From the NCBI GenBank assembly GCA_021647505.1, contig JAKIUN010000018.1:1-56979 (forward strand): DNA of 56,979 nucleotides, given 5' to 3'. Shown here piece by piece: positions 45,737 to 54,235 of the stretch. The notes beneath the pieces are model-generated. The model was not told the DNA's origin, did no database searches, and saw only the letters and a list, made by a program, of their open reading frames with translations. This DNA is from Gammaproteobacteria bacterium. Its GTDB lineage: Bacteria; Pseudomonadota; Gammaproteobacteria; SZUA-152. Position 1 is the first letter of the stretch. Each line of letters opens with the position of its first letter. The translations under genes and the position numbers were made by a program.

Positions 45737-48700
45737 ATGCTTTCCCGACTGTTCGCCCCGAAGTGGAAACACCCGAAACCCACCGTGCGCCAAGAGGCTG
45801 TCAAGGGCCTGCCGGATGATGCCCAGGCTGTTTTCAGGCAGGTCGCGGAGGAAGACACCGATGCCGTTATCCGTCGTCTGGCCCTGCGCCGCCTGAGCGA
45901 TCTCCAACAGGTTCAGGCGCTGTGCACGAAGGCCGGCGATGATGCCGATCGCCGTACCGCAGAACAGCACCTGACCCATCTGCTGGCCGGTAAACTGGTA
46001 CAGGGTCCGTCGCTGGCCGAGCGCTGGCAATTTCTCGAAGGATTGTCCGACGAGCACTGGTTCGAGCGCATACTAAAAGAGGGTCAGGAGTCTGAGCTGC
46101 GACGGCAAGTGCTGCAGCGGGTGAGCCGCCAATCTTTGTTAGGTGATGTGGCCCTGATGGATGACGATGCATCGGTACGCCATGCTGCGGCGACGAAACT
46201 TACCCAGCGTTCCACCCTGGAACGTGTCGCAAAAAGTGCCCGTCGGCATGACAAGCGGGTGTACCAGTGCGTACGGGATGCCCTGGCCGTCCTGGATGCC
46301 GCCGATAGCCGGCCGCGAGAAATGCGTGCTCAGGCCGACAAACTGAATATCCAGCTACAGGCCCTGCTAAAGGCCGCGCAGGGCTCGGGCAACTGGGGCC
46401 GCATCGAGGACTCGATGCGTGGCCTGCAACGCCAATGGGCGGCATTGGATCTGTCGCTTTTGGAGCAGGTCGAGGTGGAATCCTTTCAGCAAGGCATTGA
46501 CCGGTTCGATTTCGCCTTGCAAGACTGGCGTGAGCGTGAACAACAACAGGCCCGCGAGCATGCCCTGCGCCAAGCGAAGCTGACTCAGGCCGAGGCCATT
46601 TGTGCACAGCTGGCGTCGCTGCTTGAGACGCTGCGCGTCGAAGGACGGGTGCGCGACATGGCGACGGTAAACCAGGCTTGCGATGTCTGCACCCGCAGCT
46701 GGCGTGATCTGGATCTGCCCGATGACAGTGACGGCCAGGCACTGGTTTTACGCTACGACACCCTACAGGCCGCGCTGGCGCAGGTGCTGGAGGACGAAAC
46801 TCTGCTGGTCGAACTAACGCCACGACTGGAGGCATTGCAACAGGCCGTGCAGGCCCTGTTGTCGCAGGCATCTGTCACCGAGCCGGCGCTGCGCAAGTTA
46901 GAAAGCCAATGGCAGGCATTTCCGCGCCCCGTCCAATTGACACTGGACGGCCCACAGGCGACCGCCATTGGCGAGGGACTGCATACCTTGCAGGAACGCT
47001 TGCGACGGCAACAGCAACAGCAACAAGCCAATGCCGGGACATTGCAGGAAATGGTCGCCCGGCTGGAGCAGCACCTGCGCGAACAGACCTACAAGCCCGC
47101 CTTCGTGCTGGCGCAAAAGGCACAGCAGGTGCAGGACTCGCTGAGCGTCGAGATGCAGCGCAAGCTGGAAAAGTCGGCCGTGCTGAAACGCCTGCACAAG
47201 GTACAGATCCAGCTGCGAGAAATGCGTGACTGGCGCAATTTTGCCAATGCGCCGGTGATGGAACAGCTGTGCGGCGACATGGAGCGGCTCGCCGATGAGA
47301 TGGAAGCCGGCGGCGATGTTGATCTCAGCGACGGCGCCGCGCGTGTGCGCAGCGCCCGCGTCGAATGGAAAAAGATGACCGAGGCACAGGGTACTGCGCC
47401 TAAGGCCCTGTGGCGGCGTTTCGATGCCGCCTGTAGTCGTGCCTACGCCCCCTGTCAGGCCCATTTCGAGACCCAGGGTGCACAGCGTGATGAGAATCTT
47501 CAGTATCGCCAGTCCGTGTGTCAGGGGCTGGAGGATTATGCTCGAAAGGTCGGTGCCCAGGTAGAGGATGATGCGGACTGGCCGGCCCTGGAGCAGATCG
47601 TCAAGACGGCGGATCGGGAATGGCGCGGCCTCGGTGCGGTGCCGCGGCAGCAGCAAAAGGCGATCAACCGACGCTTTCGTAAGGTCATGGATCGTCTGCG
47701 TGCCCTGGCCCACAAACACCGCGAGCACAATCATGTGCAAAAAGCCGAGCGGGTGAAACAGGCCGAGCGGTTGCAACAGCGTCTGGCCGAGGGCCACGAA
47801 GAGTTGCCAGTGGCATTGGAAAAGGCCAAGGCTCTGCAAGCCGAATGGAAACAGATCGGCCCGGCCAGTAAGGATGGCGAGCTATGGCGGCGGTTTCACG
47901 CTGCCTGTGATGCCATTTTTACCGAGCGCAAGCGTGAACGCGCGGCCCATAATGAGGCCACTCATGAGCAGGTGGGGATTCGCCGGCAGATCTGTGAGCA
48001 GATTGAGATGGCGGCCAGCGCCCATGGCGATGAATTTCGTCTGGCGCGCCACGCCGTGGATGCGGCGAATGCCCAGTGGCAGGCAGCGGGGCATCTGCCG
48101 AAGCGAGAAATGGATCGTCTCGAACGTCGCTATCGCGCCGCCTGTGGGAAATTTGAACAACGTCTGCAGGCCGAACGACAGGCGCAGCGCGAGCAAGCGC
48201 AGCAGTGCCTGCGAGACAAGGCAGCGCTGTGCCAGTCATTGGAATGGCTGGCCGATCAGCAGCTCGCCACGGGACGGGATGTGACGCAGTTGACGGCCGA
48301 GCGCGAGGCCCTGAGCCACCAGTTTGATGCCCTGGCTGAGGTGCCTGGCGCCATGGGCAAGGGCGTGGCCGCCCGCTACCGGCGGGCGCTCGCCTGGCTG
48401 GATCGGCTGGTAGATAAGGAGGCCGACCTGGCGGCATTGCAGGCCGAGCTGACCGCTGAGCGAGAGGCCGCGACGCAGCATCGGCTGGAATTGTGTCTGC
48501 AACTGGAAATAGCGGCGGGTATCGAGTCGCCGGCAGACTATCGGCAGGCGCGTCTGGCCTATCAGGTGGCCCTCCTGGCTGAGCAGATGAAAAGCGGCCT
48601 GCACCCTTCGCTGGACGAGCAGCTGCAGGGCCTGAGCCTGGACTGGTATGCCACGGCGGCCGCCGAGGAGTCTCGCAGCAGTGATATCAGCGAGCGGTTT

Positions 48701-48745
48701 GAGTCTCTGTTGCAGACCGCTGGAGGCCGCAAGGCCGACGCGTAG
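45737..48745 (+). CDS. DUF349 repeat protein
   Basis: A 1002-residue, Gln/Arg/Leu-rich helical protein. The N-terminal part (about 1-170) resembles HEAT-like helical pairs; the rest contains several DUF349 repeats, recognised by a Trp in x-E/Q-W-x-x-x-G and a following L..RF..AC motif, near residues 541, 626, 700 and 777. DUF349 proteins are widespread in proteobacteria and have been linked to cell-envelope or outer-membrane phenotypes, but no activity is established. GGAG precedes the ATG. It stands alone between the kinase and a REP-rich gap. Confidence 0.82.
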   Translation: MLSRLFAPKWKHPKPTVRQEAVKGLPDDAQAVFRQVAEEDTDAVIRRLALRRLSDLQQVQALCTKAGDDADRRTAEQHLTHLLAGKLVQGPSLAERWQFLEGLSDEHWFERILKEGQESELRRQVLQRVSRQSLLGDVALMDDDASVRHAAATKLTQRSTLERVAKSARRHDKRVYQCVRDALAVLDAADSRPREMRAQADKLNIQLQALLKAAQGSGNWGRIEDSMRGLQRQWAALDLSLLEQVEVESFQQGIDRFDFALQDWREREQQQAREHALRQAKLTQAEAICAQLASLLETLRVEGRVRDMATVNQACDVCTRSWRDLDLPDDSDGQALVLRYDTLQAALAQVLEDETLLVELTPRLEALQQAVQALLSQASVTEPALRKLESQWQAFPRPVQLTLDGPQATAIGEGLHTLQERLRRQQQQQQANAGTLQEMVARLEQHLREQTYKPAFVLAQKAQQVQDSLSVEMQRKLEKSAVLKRLHKVQIQLREMRDWRNFANAPVMEQLCGDMERLADEMEAGGDVDLSDGAARVRSARVEWKKMTEAQGTAPKALWRRFDAACSRAYAPCQAHFETQGAQRDENLQYRQSVCQGLEDYARKVGAQVEDDADWPALEQIVKTADREWRGLGAVPRQQQKAINRRFRKVMDRLRALAHKHREHNHVQKAERVKQAERLQQRLAEGHEELPVALEKAKALQAEWKQIGPASKDGELWRRFHAACDAIFTERKRERAAHNEATHEQVGIRRQICEQIEMAASAHGDEFRLARHAVDAANAQWQAAGHLPKREMDRLERRYRAACGKFEQRLQAERQAQREQAQQCLRDKAALCQSLEWLADQQLATGRDVTQLTAEREALSHQFDALAEVPGAMGKGVAARYRRALAWLDRLVDKEADLAALQAELTAEREAATQHRLELCLQLEIAAGIESPADYRQARLAYQVALLAEQMKSGLHPSLDEQLQGLSLDWYATAAAEESRSSDISERFESLLQTAGGRKADA

Positions 48746-48814
48746 GAGCGAACCCTTGGGCCGCGAAGGTTTTGCCACCGGGCGCACAAGCTTGCTCAGG
48801 AACAGGAAATTATT

Positions 48815-48875
48815 GTGGGAGCGGCTTCAGCCGCGAACATTGGCTGGTTTTATTCGCGGCTGAAGCCGCTCCCAC
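48815..48875. repeat. REP-like inverted repeat, family A, copy 2
   Basis: The arms 48815-48837 and 48853-48875 are identical in sequence to those at 26382-26441 and perfectly complementary, with a different 15-nt loop. Confidence 0.85.
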
Positions 48876-48887
48876 GGACTTAGCCTT

Positions 48888-48910
48888 GTAACACCGCTTT
48901 GCGGTGTTAC
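48888..48910. repeat. Perfect 10-bp hairpin GTAACACCGC-TTT-GCGGTGTTAC
   Basis: A self-complementary unit 12 bp after REP copy 2. It is followed by ACATCTTTG rather than a T-run, so it is more likely a small repeat than a classical terminator. Confidence 0.6.
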
Positions 48911-48966
48911 ACATCTTTGTGGCGCTCAGCGTCACCTCGCACACGACAGATTTTTCCACCTCATTG

Positions 48967-48991
48967 CGTTGTACCGCAGAGCGGTGCAACG
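48967..48991. repeat. Imperfect 11-bp hairpin CGTTGTACCGC-AGA-GCGGTGCAACG
   Basis: Stem with one G-T type pair and a 3-nt loop. It resembles the hairpin at 48888-48910 in its ACCGC/GCGGT core, so the two may be relatives. Confidence 0.5.
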
Positions 48992-49093
48992 AGTAAAAAT
49001 CTCTACGCCTCTGCGATTTCTACGCTAATTATTGTTGTCGGAAAAATTAGCTGAAGCTGCCCCACAAATTTATTGTTTTCCCGCCGTCTTATC

Positions 49094-49108
49094 GCGGGCA
49101 TGGCCCGC
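49094..49108. repeat. REP-like palindrome, GCGGGC-ATG-GCCCGC type
   Basis: The inverse orientation of the motif at 26324-26339, placed 9 bp after the arsM stop. It could also serve as the stem of a terminator for the leftward arsM transcript. Confidence 0.55.
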
Positions 49109-49116
49109 TCCTTGCT

Positions 49117-49938
49117 TTAGCAGCAACCGCCATCGGGCTTGACCGCCTTGATGGTGGCGGAGAGCACGTAGTCTTCTACCCCACGTCCCGGTGCCCAGTC
49201 CTTGATGAAGTCGCGGGATTCATCCTTGGGGGCGATGCGTACGTTGCAGAAGCCCGCCTCACCGAGCATGCGTTCGAGGTCATCGATGAGTTCCGCGCCG
49301 GCCATGCAGCCCGCATGCAGCTGCGGGTCGTTCTTCATGGCTTCCGGCATCTCGGCACTGGCCACCACGTCGGATATGGCCAGTCGGCCACCGGGCTTGA
49401 GGATGCGCAAGGCATCGCGGAACACCTGGGTCTTGTTGGGTGAGAGATTGATGACGCAGTTAGAAATGATGACATCGACGCTGTTGTCGGCCACCGGCAG
49501 ATGCTCGATCTCGCCGAGGCGGAACTCCACCTGCGTGTACTGACCCTTGTCGGCATTGGCGCGCGCCTTGCTGAGCATGGTGGGGGTCATGTCGATGCCG
49601 ATGACGTGGCCGGATTTGCCCACTTCCTGTGCGGCGAGAAAGGCGTCAAAGCCGCCGCCGCTGCCCAGATCCACCACCGTCTCGCCGGCCTTGAGGCCGG
49701 CGATGGCACGTGGGTTGCCGCAGCCCAGGCCCATGTCGGCACCCTCCGGCACCTGTTGCAGGTCATCTTCCGAATAGCCCAGGCGGGTGGAGATAAGGGT
49801 ATTGATGGCGCCGTCGTCAGATACGCCGCAGCAGCTGGATTCGACGCCGCAGCCATCACCCTGGTTGCTGGCCTCGGCTACCTGTGCGTAGCTGTCGCGC
49901 ACGTTCTGGCGGATGTCGTCGTGGGTTTTCTGATCCAT
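49117..49938 (-). CDS. arsM: Arsenite S-adenosylmethionine methyltransferase
   Basis: A 273-residue enzyme that methylates As(III) to mono-, di- and trimethyl products, making arsenic volatile. The SAM motif is VVDLGSGGGFDAF (88-100). Three conserved cysteines of ArsM are in place: Cys73 (LGCGNPRAIAGL), Cys161 (SNCVINLSP) and Cys211 (AGCMAGA), with the same spacing as in characterised algal ArsM. Additional cysteines (30, 36, 37 and a terminal GGCC tail) may help bind arsenic. It follows arsR by 27 bp on the same strand and is presumably repressed by it until arsenite is present. No pump (arsB/acr3) or reductase (arsC) is adjacent. Confidence 0.93.
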   Translation of the reverse strand: MDQKTHDDIRQNVRDSYAQVAEASNQGDGCGVESSCCGVSDDGAINTLISTRLGYSEDDLQQVPEGADMGLGCGNPRAIAGLKAGETVVDLGSGGGFDAFLAAQEVGKSGHVIGIDMTPTMLSKARANADKGQYTQVEFRLGEIEHLPVADNSVDVIISNCVINLSPNKTQVFRDALRILKPGGRLAISDVVASAEMPEAMKNDPQLHAGCMAGAELIDDLERMLGEAGFCNVRIAPKDESRDFIKDWAPGRGVEDYVLSATIKAVKPDGGCC

Positions 49939-49965
49939 GATAATGCTCCTGTTCGTTGTTCGGGG

Positions 49966-50319
49966 TTAGGATTTTTGGCCTTGTGGGCTTAGACCGCCTT
50001 TAAAAAACTGGCTTAGCTGTTTGAGGATGCCAGGATCGATCCAGCAGTCCACATGTTGGCCACGACGCTCCATGCGAATAAGGCCGGCGCGGCTCAGTTC
50101 CTTGATATGGTGCGACAGTGTAGACGGCGCAATGTCCAATCCGTTGCCGAGGTCACCCACACAACTTTTGGTCACTGCCTCCGCTGAGCACACCGTACCC
50201 GGCGTACAGCAATCCATGAGCTGCTGAAATATCTTCAGTCGGTTGGGGTTGGACAGGGCCTTAAACGCCTCGGCCAGTTGCTGGTTGTCAAGGCGATTTT
50301 TAATACTATTATTCGACAT
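49966..50319 (-). CDS. arsR: ArsR-family arsenite-responsive repressor
   Basis: A 117-residue winged-helix repressor. The recognition helix region reads APSTLSHHIKELSRAGLI (64-81). Cysteines 37, 38, 44, 53 and 92 include pairs suited for thiol binding of As(III); their positions differ from the classical CVC of the plasmid R773 ArsR, as in the later-discovered ArsR types, so the exact ligand set is not certain. ATG 50319 is preferred over a start at 50355. It is divergent from rep and first in an arsR-arsM operon; the dyad at 50323-50343 is a candidate operator. Confidence 0.88.
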   Translation of the reverse strand: MSNNSIKNRLDNQQLAEAFKALSNPNRLKIFQQLMDCCTPGTVCSAEAVTKSCVGDLGNGLDIAPSTLSHHIKELSRAGLIRMERRGQHVDCWIDPGILKQLSQFFKGGLSPQGQKS

Positions 50320-50322
50320 GTT

Positions 50323-50343
50323 TCGAACTGTAGTAGTTTTCGA
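50323..50343. promoter_or_regulatory. Dyad TCGAA-N11-TTCGA, candidate ArsR operator
   Basis: An imperfect inverted repeat directly upstream of arsR. ArsR proteins usually bind a dyad overlapping their own promoter. It lies in the 155-bp region between the divergent arsR and rep genes. Confidence 0.45.
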
Positions 50344-50474
50344 CAGCCACTGCAAGTCCTCTGAAGGTTGTACAGAAAATTAGCGGGGAAATTTGTGGAT
50401 GGTATCGTTTATCGCTGGGCCGGAACAGGTAGAATAGCCAGCCGCATTTTATCGAGCCGTTCTCAGAGAACTCC

Positions 50475-52481
50475 ATGTCCAATCTCAATCCCCGCCAGAA
50501 AGAGGCGGTGCGTTACATCGACGGCCCGCTGCTGGTGCTGGCTGGCGCCGGTTCCGGCAAGACCCGCGTGATCACCCAGAAGATTGTGCACCTGGTCAAA
50601 CGGTGTGACCTCAAGGGTTTCCACATCGCCGCCCTGACCTTTACCAACAAGGCAGCGCGCGAGATGCAGTCGCGCCTGGCCGATCAGTTGGAGGCCAAGT
50701 ACCGCCGTGGTATGCGTATCTCCACCTTTCACAACCTGGGTCTGAATATCCTCAAGCGTGAGCACAGCCACGTCGGCCTCAAGCCCGGTTTTTCCATCTA
50801 CGATGCACAGGATGTGCAGCAGTTGATCAAAGAACTGATGCGCCGTGCCTTTGATGGCGATGATCAGGCCAGCGAGATGCAATGGCAGATTTCCGCCTGG
50901 AAGAATGACCGTATCAGTCCCGGGCAGGCGCAGCTTGAGGCCAATGGCGACCCCAAGCAGGTGGCGGCCTCGGTGTTGTATGAGGCCTACAACCGTACTT
51001 TGCGTGCCTACAATGCAGTGGACTTCGACGACCTCATCGGTCTGCCTGTGGAGTTGTTCGAGACGCAGCCTGAGGCGCTGGAGCATTGGCAGAACCGCAT
51101 CCGCTACCTGCTGGTGGACGAATATCAAGACACCAACGCCACCCAGTACCGGCTGGTGCAGCAGCTGGTCGGCGTGCGCGGGGCGTTTACCGTGGTGGGC
51201 GATGACGACCAGTCCATCTATGCCTGGCGCGGTGCGCAGCCGGAGAATCTGGCATTGTTATCGGAGGACTTTGCGACTCTGAAGGTCATCAAGCTGGAAC
51301 AGAATTACCGCTCCGCCGGGCGTATCCTCAAGGCTGCGAACAAGCTCATCGGCAATAATCCACATGTGTTTGAAAAGCGCCTGTGGTCGGAGTTGGGCTA
51401 CGGAGACCCGCTCAAGGTGATCCAGGCCAAGAATGAGGATCACGAGGCGGAGCAGGTGGTGTCGCGGTTGCTGGCGCACAAGTTTCAGAGCGGCGGGCGT
51501 TTCAGCGACTATGCCATTCTCTATCGCGGCAACCACCAGTCGCGCCTGTTCGAACGCGCCCTGCGCGAGAGCCAGATTCCCTACAAGATTTCCGGTGGCA
51601 CGTCTTTCTTCGCCTATCAGGAGGTGAAAGACATCATGGCCTACCTGCGCCTGCTGGTGAACGATGACGATGACAACGCCTTCGTGCGCGTCATCAACAC
51701 CCCGCGCCGCGAGATCGGCCCGACCACGTTGGAGAAACTGGCGGGTTACGCCACCGGACGCGGGGTCAGCCTGTGTGCGGCGGCCTACGAGCTGGGCCTG
51801 GAGACAGTACTGCCCGAGCGCGCCGTGAATCGCCTGCGCGAATTCGTCGAATGGCTGGCAGACAAGTCGGATCAAGCCCAGCGCGGCGATCCGCTGGAGG
51901 TCGTGAAGAGTCTGGTCAACGACATTCGTTACGAAGAGTGGCTGTTGGACACGGCTAACGACCCCAAGACCGCCGAGCGGCGCATGGGCAACGTACACGA
52001 ATTGCTGGCCTGGCTGGGGCGTATGGCCGAGCAGGAGGGTGACGGCGCCAGCCTGTCTGATCTGGTGTCACGCATGACCCTGATGGACATTCTTGAACGC
52101 AACGAAGACGAGCAGCGCGACGACTGCGTGGCATTGATGACCCTGCATGCCGCCAAGGGGCTGGAGTTCCCGCATGTCTTCATGGTCGGTGTGGAGGAGC
52201 AGTTGCTGCCGCATCACTCCAGCCTGGATGAAGACAACGTCGAAGAGGAGCGCCGCCTGGCCTATGTCGGCATTACTCGTGCGCAAAAGACCCTGACCTT
52301 CAGCATGGCCCTGCGGCGGCGCAAGCACGGTGAAGTGATGGACTGTGAGCCCAGCCGTTTTCTCGGCGAGCTGCCCGAGGATGACCTGGTGTGGGAAGGC
52401 GGTGGGCAGCCTGTTGATCCCGAGGAACGCCAGGAGCGTGGCAAGGCGCATCTGGCCAATCTGAAGGATATGCTCAATTAA
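50475..52481 (+). CDS. rep: ATP-dependent DNA helicase Rep
   Basis: A 668-residue superfamily 1A 3'-5' helicase that clears proteins ahead of the replication fork. Motifs: LNPRQKEAV and AGAGSGKTRVIT (Q motif and Walker A, residues 5-35), ALTFTNKAAREM (Ia), LLVDEYQDTN (II), GDDDQSIYAWRGA (III), LEQNYRS (IV), LMTLHAAKGLEF (V) and RRLAYVGITRAQ (VI). Length and C-terminal region match Rep (E. coli 673) better than UvrD (720). Confidence 0.94.
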   Translation: MSNLNPRQKEAVRYIDGPLLVLAGAGSGKTRVITQKIVHLVKRCDLKGFHIAALTFTNKAAREMQSRLADQLEAKYRRGMRISTFHNLGLNILKREHSHVGLKPGFSIYDAQDVQQLIKELMRRAFDGDDQASEMQWQISAWKNDRISPGQAQLEANGDPKQVAASVLYEAYNRTLRAYNAVDFDDLIGLPVELFETQPEALEHWQNRIRYLLVDEYQDTNATQYRLVQQLVGVRGAFTVVGDDDQSIYAWRGAQPENLALLSEDFATLKVIKLEQNYRSAGRILKAANKLIGNNPHVFEKRLWSELGYGDPLKVIQAKNEDHEAEQVVSRLLAHKFQSGGRFSDYAILYRGNHQSRLFERALRESQIPYKISGGTSFFAYQEVKDIMAYLRLLVNDDDDNAFVRVINTPRREIGPTTLEKLAGYATGRGVSLCAAAYELGLETVLPERAVNRLREFVEWLADKSDQAQRGDPLEVVKSLVNDIRYEEWLLDTANDPKTAERRMGNVHELLAWLGRMAEQEGDGASLSDLVSRMTLMDILERNEDEQRDDCVALMTLHAAKGLEFPHVFMVGVEEQLLPHHSSLDEDNVEEERRLAYVGITRAQKTLTFSMALRRRKHGEVMDCEPSRFLGELPEDDLVWEGGGQPVDPEERQERGKAHLANLKDMLN

Positions 52482-52618
52482 CGGGTTGGCGGAATGCAGT
52501 ATAGTAACCTGATTGTTTTGCTGGTTAATTGAACGGCCCGTTCTATCTGTTTGGGCGGATGCAACGAATTGTTGCAAACATGAGGAATATTCCTTTTCTG
52601 CTTCTTTTCTCAGGCCCG

Positions 52619-52717
52619 TCAGCGACGGCCGTGAAACCCTTTCATATTCAGCATGATGACTGAATCCAGCGGGTAAGCGGTGCTGTTGAGCGGCACATTC
52701 TTTCTTTTGATCAGCAT
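52619..52717 (-). CDS. Possible 32-residue small protein
   Basis: A short open frame in the 291-bp gap between rep and the porin gene, on the minus strand. ATG at 52717 has AGGA 9 bases upstream; the product is basic, begins MLIKRKNVPLNSTAYPLD and ends KGFHGRR. No signal, helix or family is recognised. It is listed because the ribosome site is good, but length alone makes it weak; the remainder of the gap shows only AT-rich promoter-like sequence. Confidence 0.25.
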   Translation of the reverse strand: MLIKRKNVPLNSTAYPLDSVIMLNMKGFHGRR

Positions 52718-52772
52718 GGTATGAATCCTGCTTAACAGCTGGACAGCAATAGTGATTCTGATGGGAGAGATA

Positions 52773-53852
52773 ATGATGACGAAAAATAAAACGTTAATGG
52801 CGACCCGTAGTGCCCGCCTGCGTTTATCCTGCGTAGCCGTTGCAGCGGCCATCCTGGTGCCTGCGGCCTCTTTTGCCGCCGTCCCGGTGGGTGCCGACGA
52901 CAAGGTCAAGTTGTACGGCGATATGCGCATTCGCGCCGAGACGGACAAGAGCGAAAAGCAGGATGGCACTGATCGCGACCGTACCCGTCTGCGCTACCGG
53001 GCCCGTCTCGGGGTGGCATTCCAGCCCAATGACAATTGGTCGGCAAAGCTGCGTCTGGCGACCACCAGCAGTCAGAATTCACCTTATGAGAGTTTCGCTA
53101 CCGTTGGCGGTACGGCGGATTTGAAAATCGGTGTCGATACGGCCTTCATCGCCTATACCGGCGTCAGTAACCTGACCCTGGTCGCCGGTAAGACGCCACT
53201 CAATTTTTGGAAGCAGAACGAGCTATTCCTGGACGATGACATCAACCCGGAGGCCCTCGCCGCCGTGTATAAGGCCGGCCCGTTCACCCTGAATGCCGCC
53301 TATGCCTACCTCACTGCGGGCAACTGGGATAACAAGCCGGATGCCGACAAGACCAAGACTGCTATCACCTACCAGGGTGTTTTCCAGGGTGGTCGTGACC
53401 TGAAGTACACCGTCGCACTGGGTGGCGCGAGCGTGGATGATCCAGCTGACGTATTCAATGCTACGCAGCACACTATGCTCAGCGGCCAGTTGAAGGGTGA
53501 TGCCTGGTTGGCCGGCGCCGATTACCTCAAGAGTGATGCCGATGCCGAAGACACTGCCTACGTGGTACAGGCCCGCTACAAGGTCACTAAGACCATCGGT
53601 CTGCGCGCCTATTATTACCACGTTGAAGGCAACGCCACGCTGGCCGATGGCTTGCTCACTCAGGACAATTTCCCGTCTGCGGAAACCGCTGCGGATAATT
53701 TTAAGGGTGTTCGCCTGCAAATGGACTACAAGGTCGACAAGGGCACCAGCGTGGATCTCCGTCTCTATGATACGGAAATCATCACTCGGGGCATGGATGG
53801 CCAGGATGCCAAAAATACCCGTCTACAGCTCAACGTGACTCTGAAATTCTGA
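52773..53852 (+). CDS. Outer-membrane beta-barrel protein (porin-like)
   Basis: A 359-residue exported protein. A signal peptide of about 34 residues ends SFA-AVPV; the mature part is made of alternating hydrophobic/polar beta strands (VKLYGDMRIRAETD, DRTRLRYRARLGVAF, WSAKLRLATT) and ends in Phe (NVTLKF), the outer-membrane insertion signal. RDRTRLRYRARLG resembles the DUF1302/alginate-export-like or putative porin families; the substrate is unknown. Two ATG codons (52773 and 52776) follow GGGAGAG; the GTG at 52752 is less likely. The next barrel gene downstream has the same general design (RLRLRVG...L.AR.RFAGRY), so the two look like paralogues. Confidence 0.75.
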   Translation: MMTKNKTLMATRSARLRLSCVAVAAAILVPAASFAAVPVGADDKVKLYGDMRIRAETDKSEKQDGTDRDRTRLRYRARLGVAFQPNDNWSAKLRLATTSSQNSPYESFATVGGTADLKIGVDTAFIAYTGVSNLTLVAGKTPLNFWKQNELFLDDDINPEALAAVYKAGPFTLNAAYAYLTAGNWDNKPDADKTKTAITYQGVFQGGRDLKYTVALGGASVDDPADVFNATQHTMLSGQLKGDAWLAGADYLKSDADAEDTAYVVQARYKVTKTIGLRAYYYHVEGNATLADGLLTQDNFPSAETAADNFKGVRLQMDYKVDKGTSVDLRLYDTEIITRGMDGQDAKNTRLQLNVTLKF

Positions 53853-53940
53853 TTCCGGCGATATAAACCGTGCAATTTGTGAGGGGATGGAGGCATGGGG
53901 TCTGTATCCCCTTTTTTGCGTCTGCCGTGGCTTGCCTTTT

Positions 53941-54002
53941 GTGGGAGCGGCTTCAGCCGCGAATTGAGGTTAATATTTCTTCGCGGCTGAAGCCGCTCCC
54001 AC
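53941..54002. repeat. REP-like inverted repeat, family A, copy 3
   Basis: The arms 53941-53963 and 53980-54002 carry the same 23-bp sequence as the copies at 26382 and 48815, with a 16-nt AT-rich loop. It could act as the transcript end of the preceding porin gene. Confidence 0.85.
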
Positions 54003-54183
54003 AATAATCCTAGAATCCGCAGTTGACCGCTCCAGACTGAGACTAAGTTACTGTTATGCAAGTTATTAGCCACGACGGTCTTATTCACCCGCTGGGTGAG
54101 CTACGCCACGGGATGGATTGCACCCTTGTGGCGGGGCCGCACCCTTCCGGACTGAGATCGAGGCTTGACAAAGTGCGCCTTAA

Positions 54184-54198
54184 TGAGAATAATTCGCA
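54184..54198 (+). promoter_or_regulatory. Fur-like box upstream of an outer-membrane protein gene
   Basis: TGAGAATAATTCGCA fits the 7-1-7 Fur consensus TGATAAT-N-ATTATCA at 12 of 14 half-site positions and extends to AATGAGAATAATTCGCATT as a longer dyad. It ends 37 bp before the start codon at 54236, a typical operator position. Repression by iron-loaded Fur is inferred. Confidence 0.6.
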
Positions 54199-54235
54199 TT
54201 AAGAACCTTCTTAAAACGATCAGGATGCAGGAAAT

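Larger units (their letters stand above)
48746..49116. other. REP-rich intergenic region
   Basis: 371 bp with four palindromic elements: REP family A (48815-48875), a perfect 10-bp hairpin (48888-48910), an 11-bp hairpin with one G-T pair (48967-48991) and REP family B (49094-49108). The region separates the convergent DUF349 and arsM genes, so some of these hairpins probably also act in transcript ending. No gene is seen. Confidence 0.7.
53853..54235. other. Intergenic region with REP copy and Fur-like box
   Basis: 383 bp. REP family A copy 3 lies at 53941-54002, about 90 bp after the first barrel gene, and a Fur-like box at 54184-54198. Between them (54010-54180) there is no gene and no further repeat that I recognise; GAC/GTC-rich patches at 54019-54037 share the words AGTTGACCGCT and CTGAGACT with 11900-11925, possibly an old repeat. 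Confidence 0.5.
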
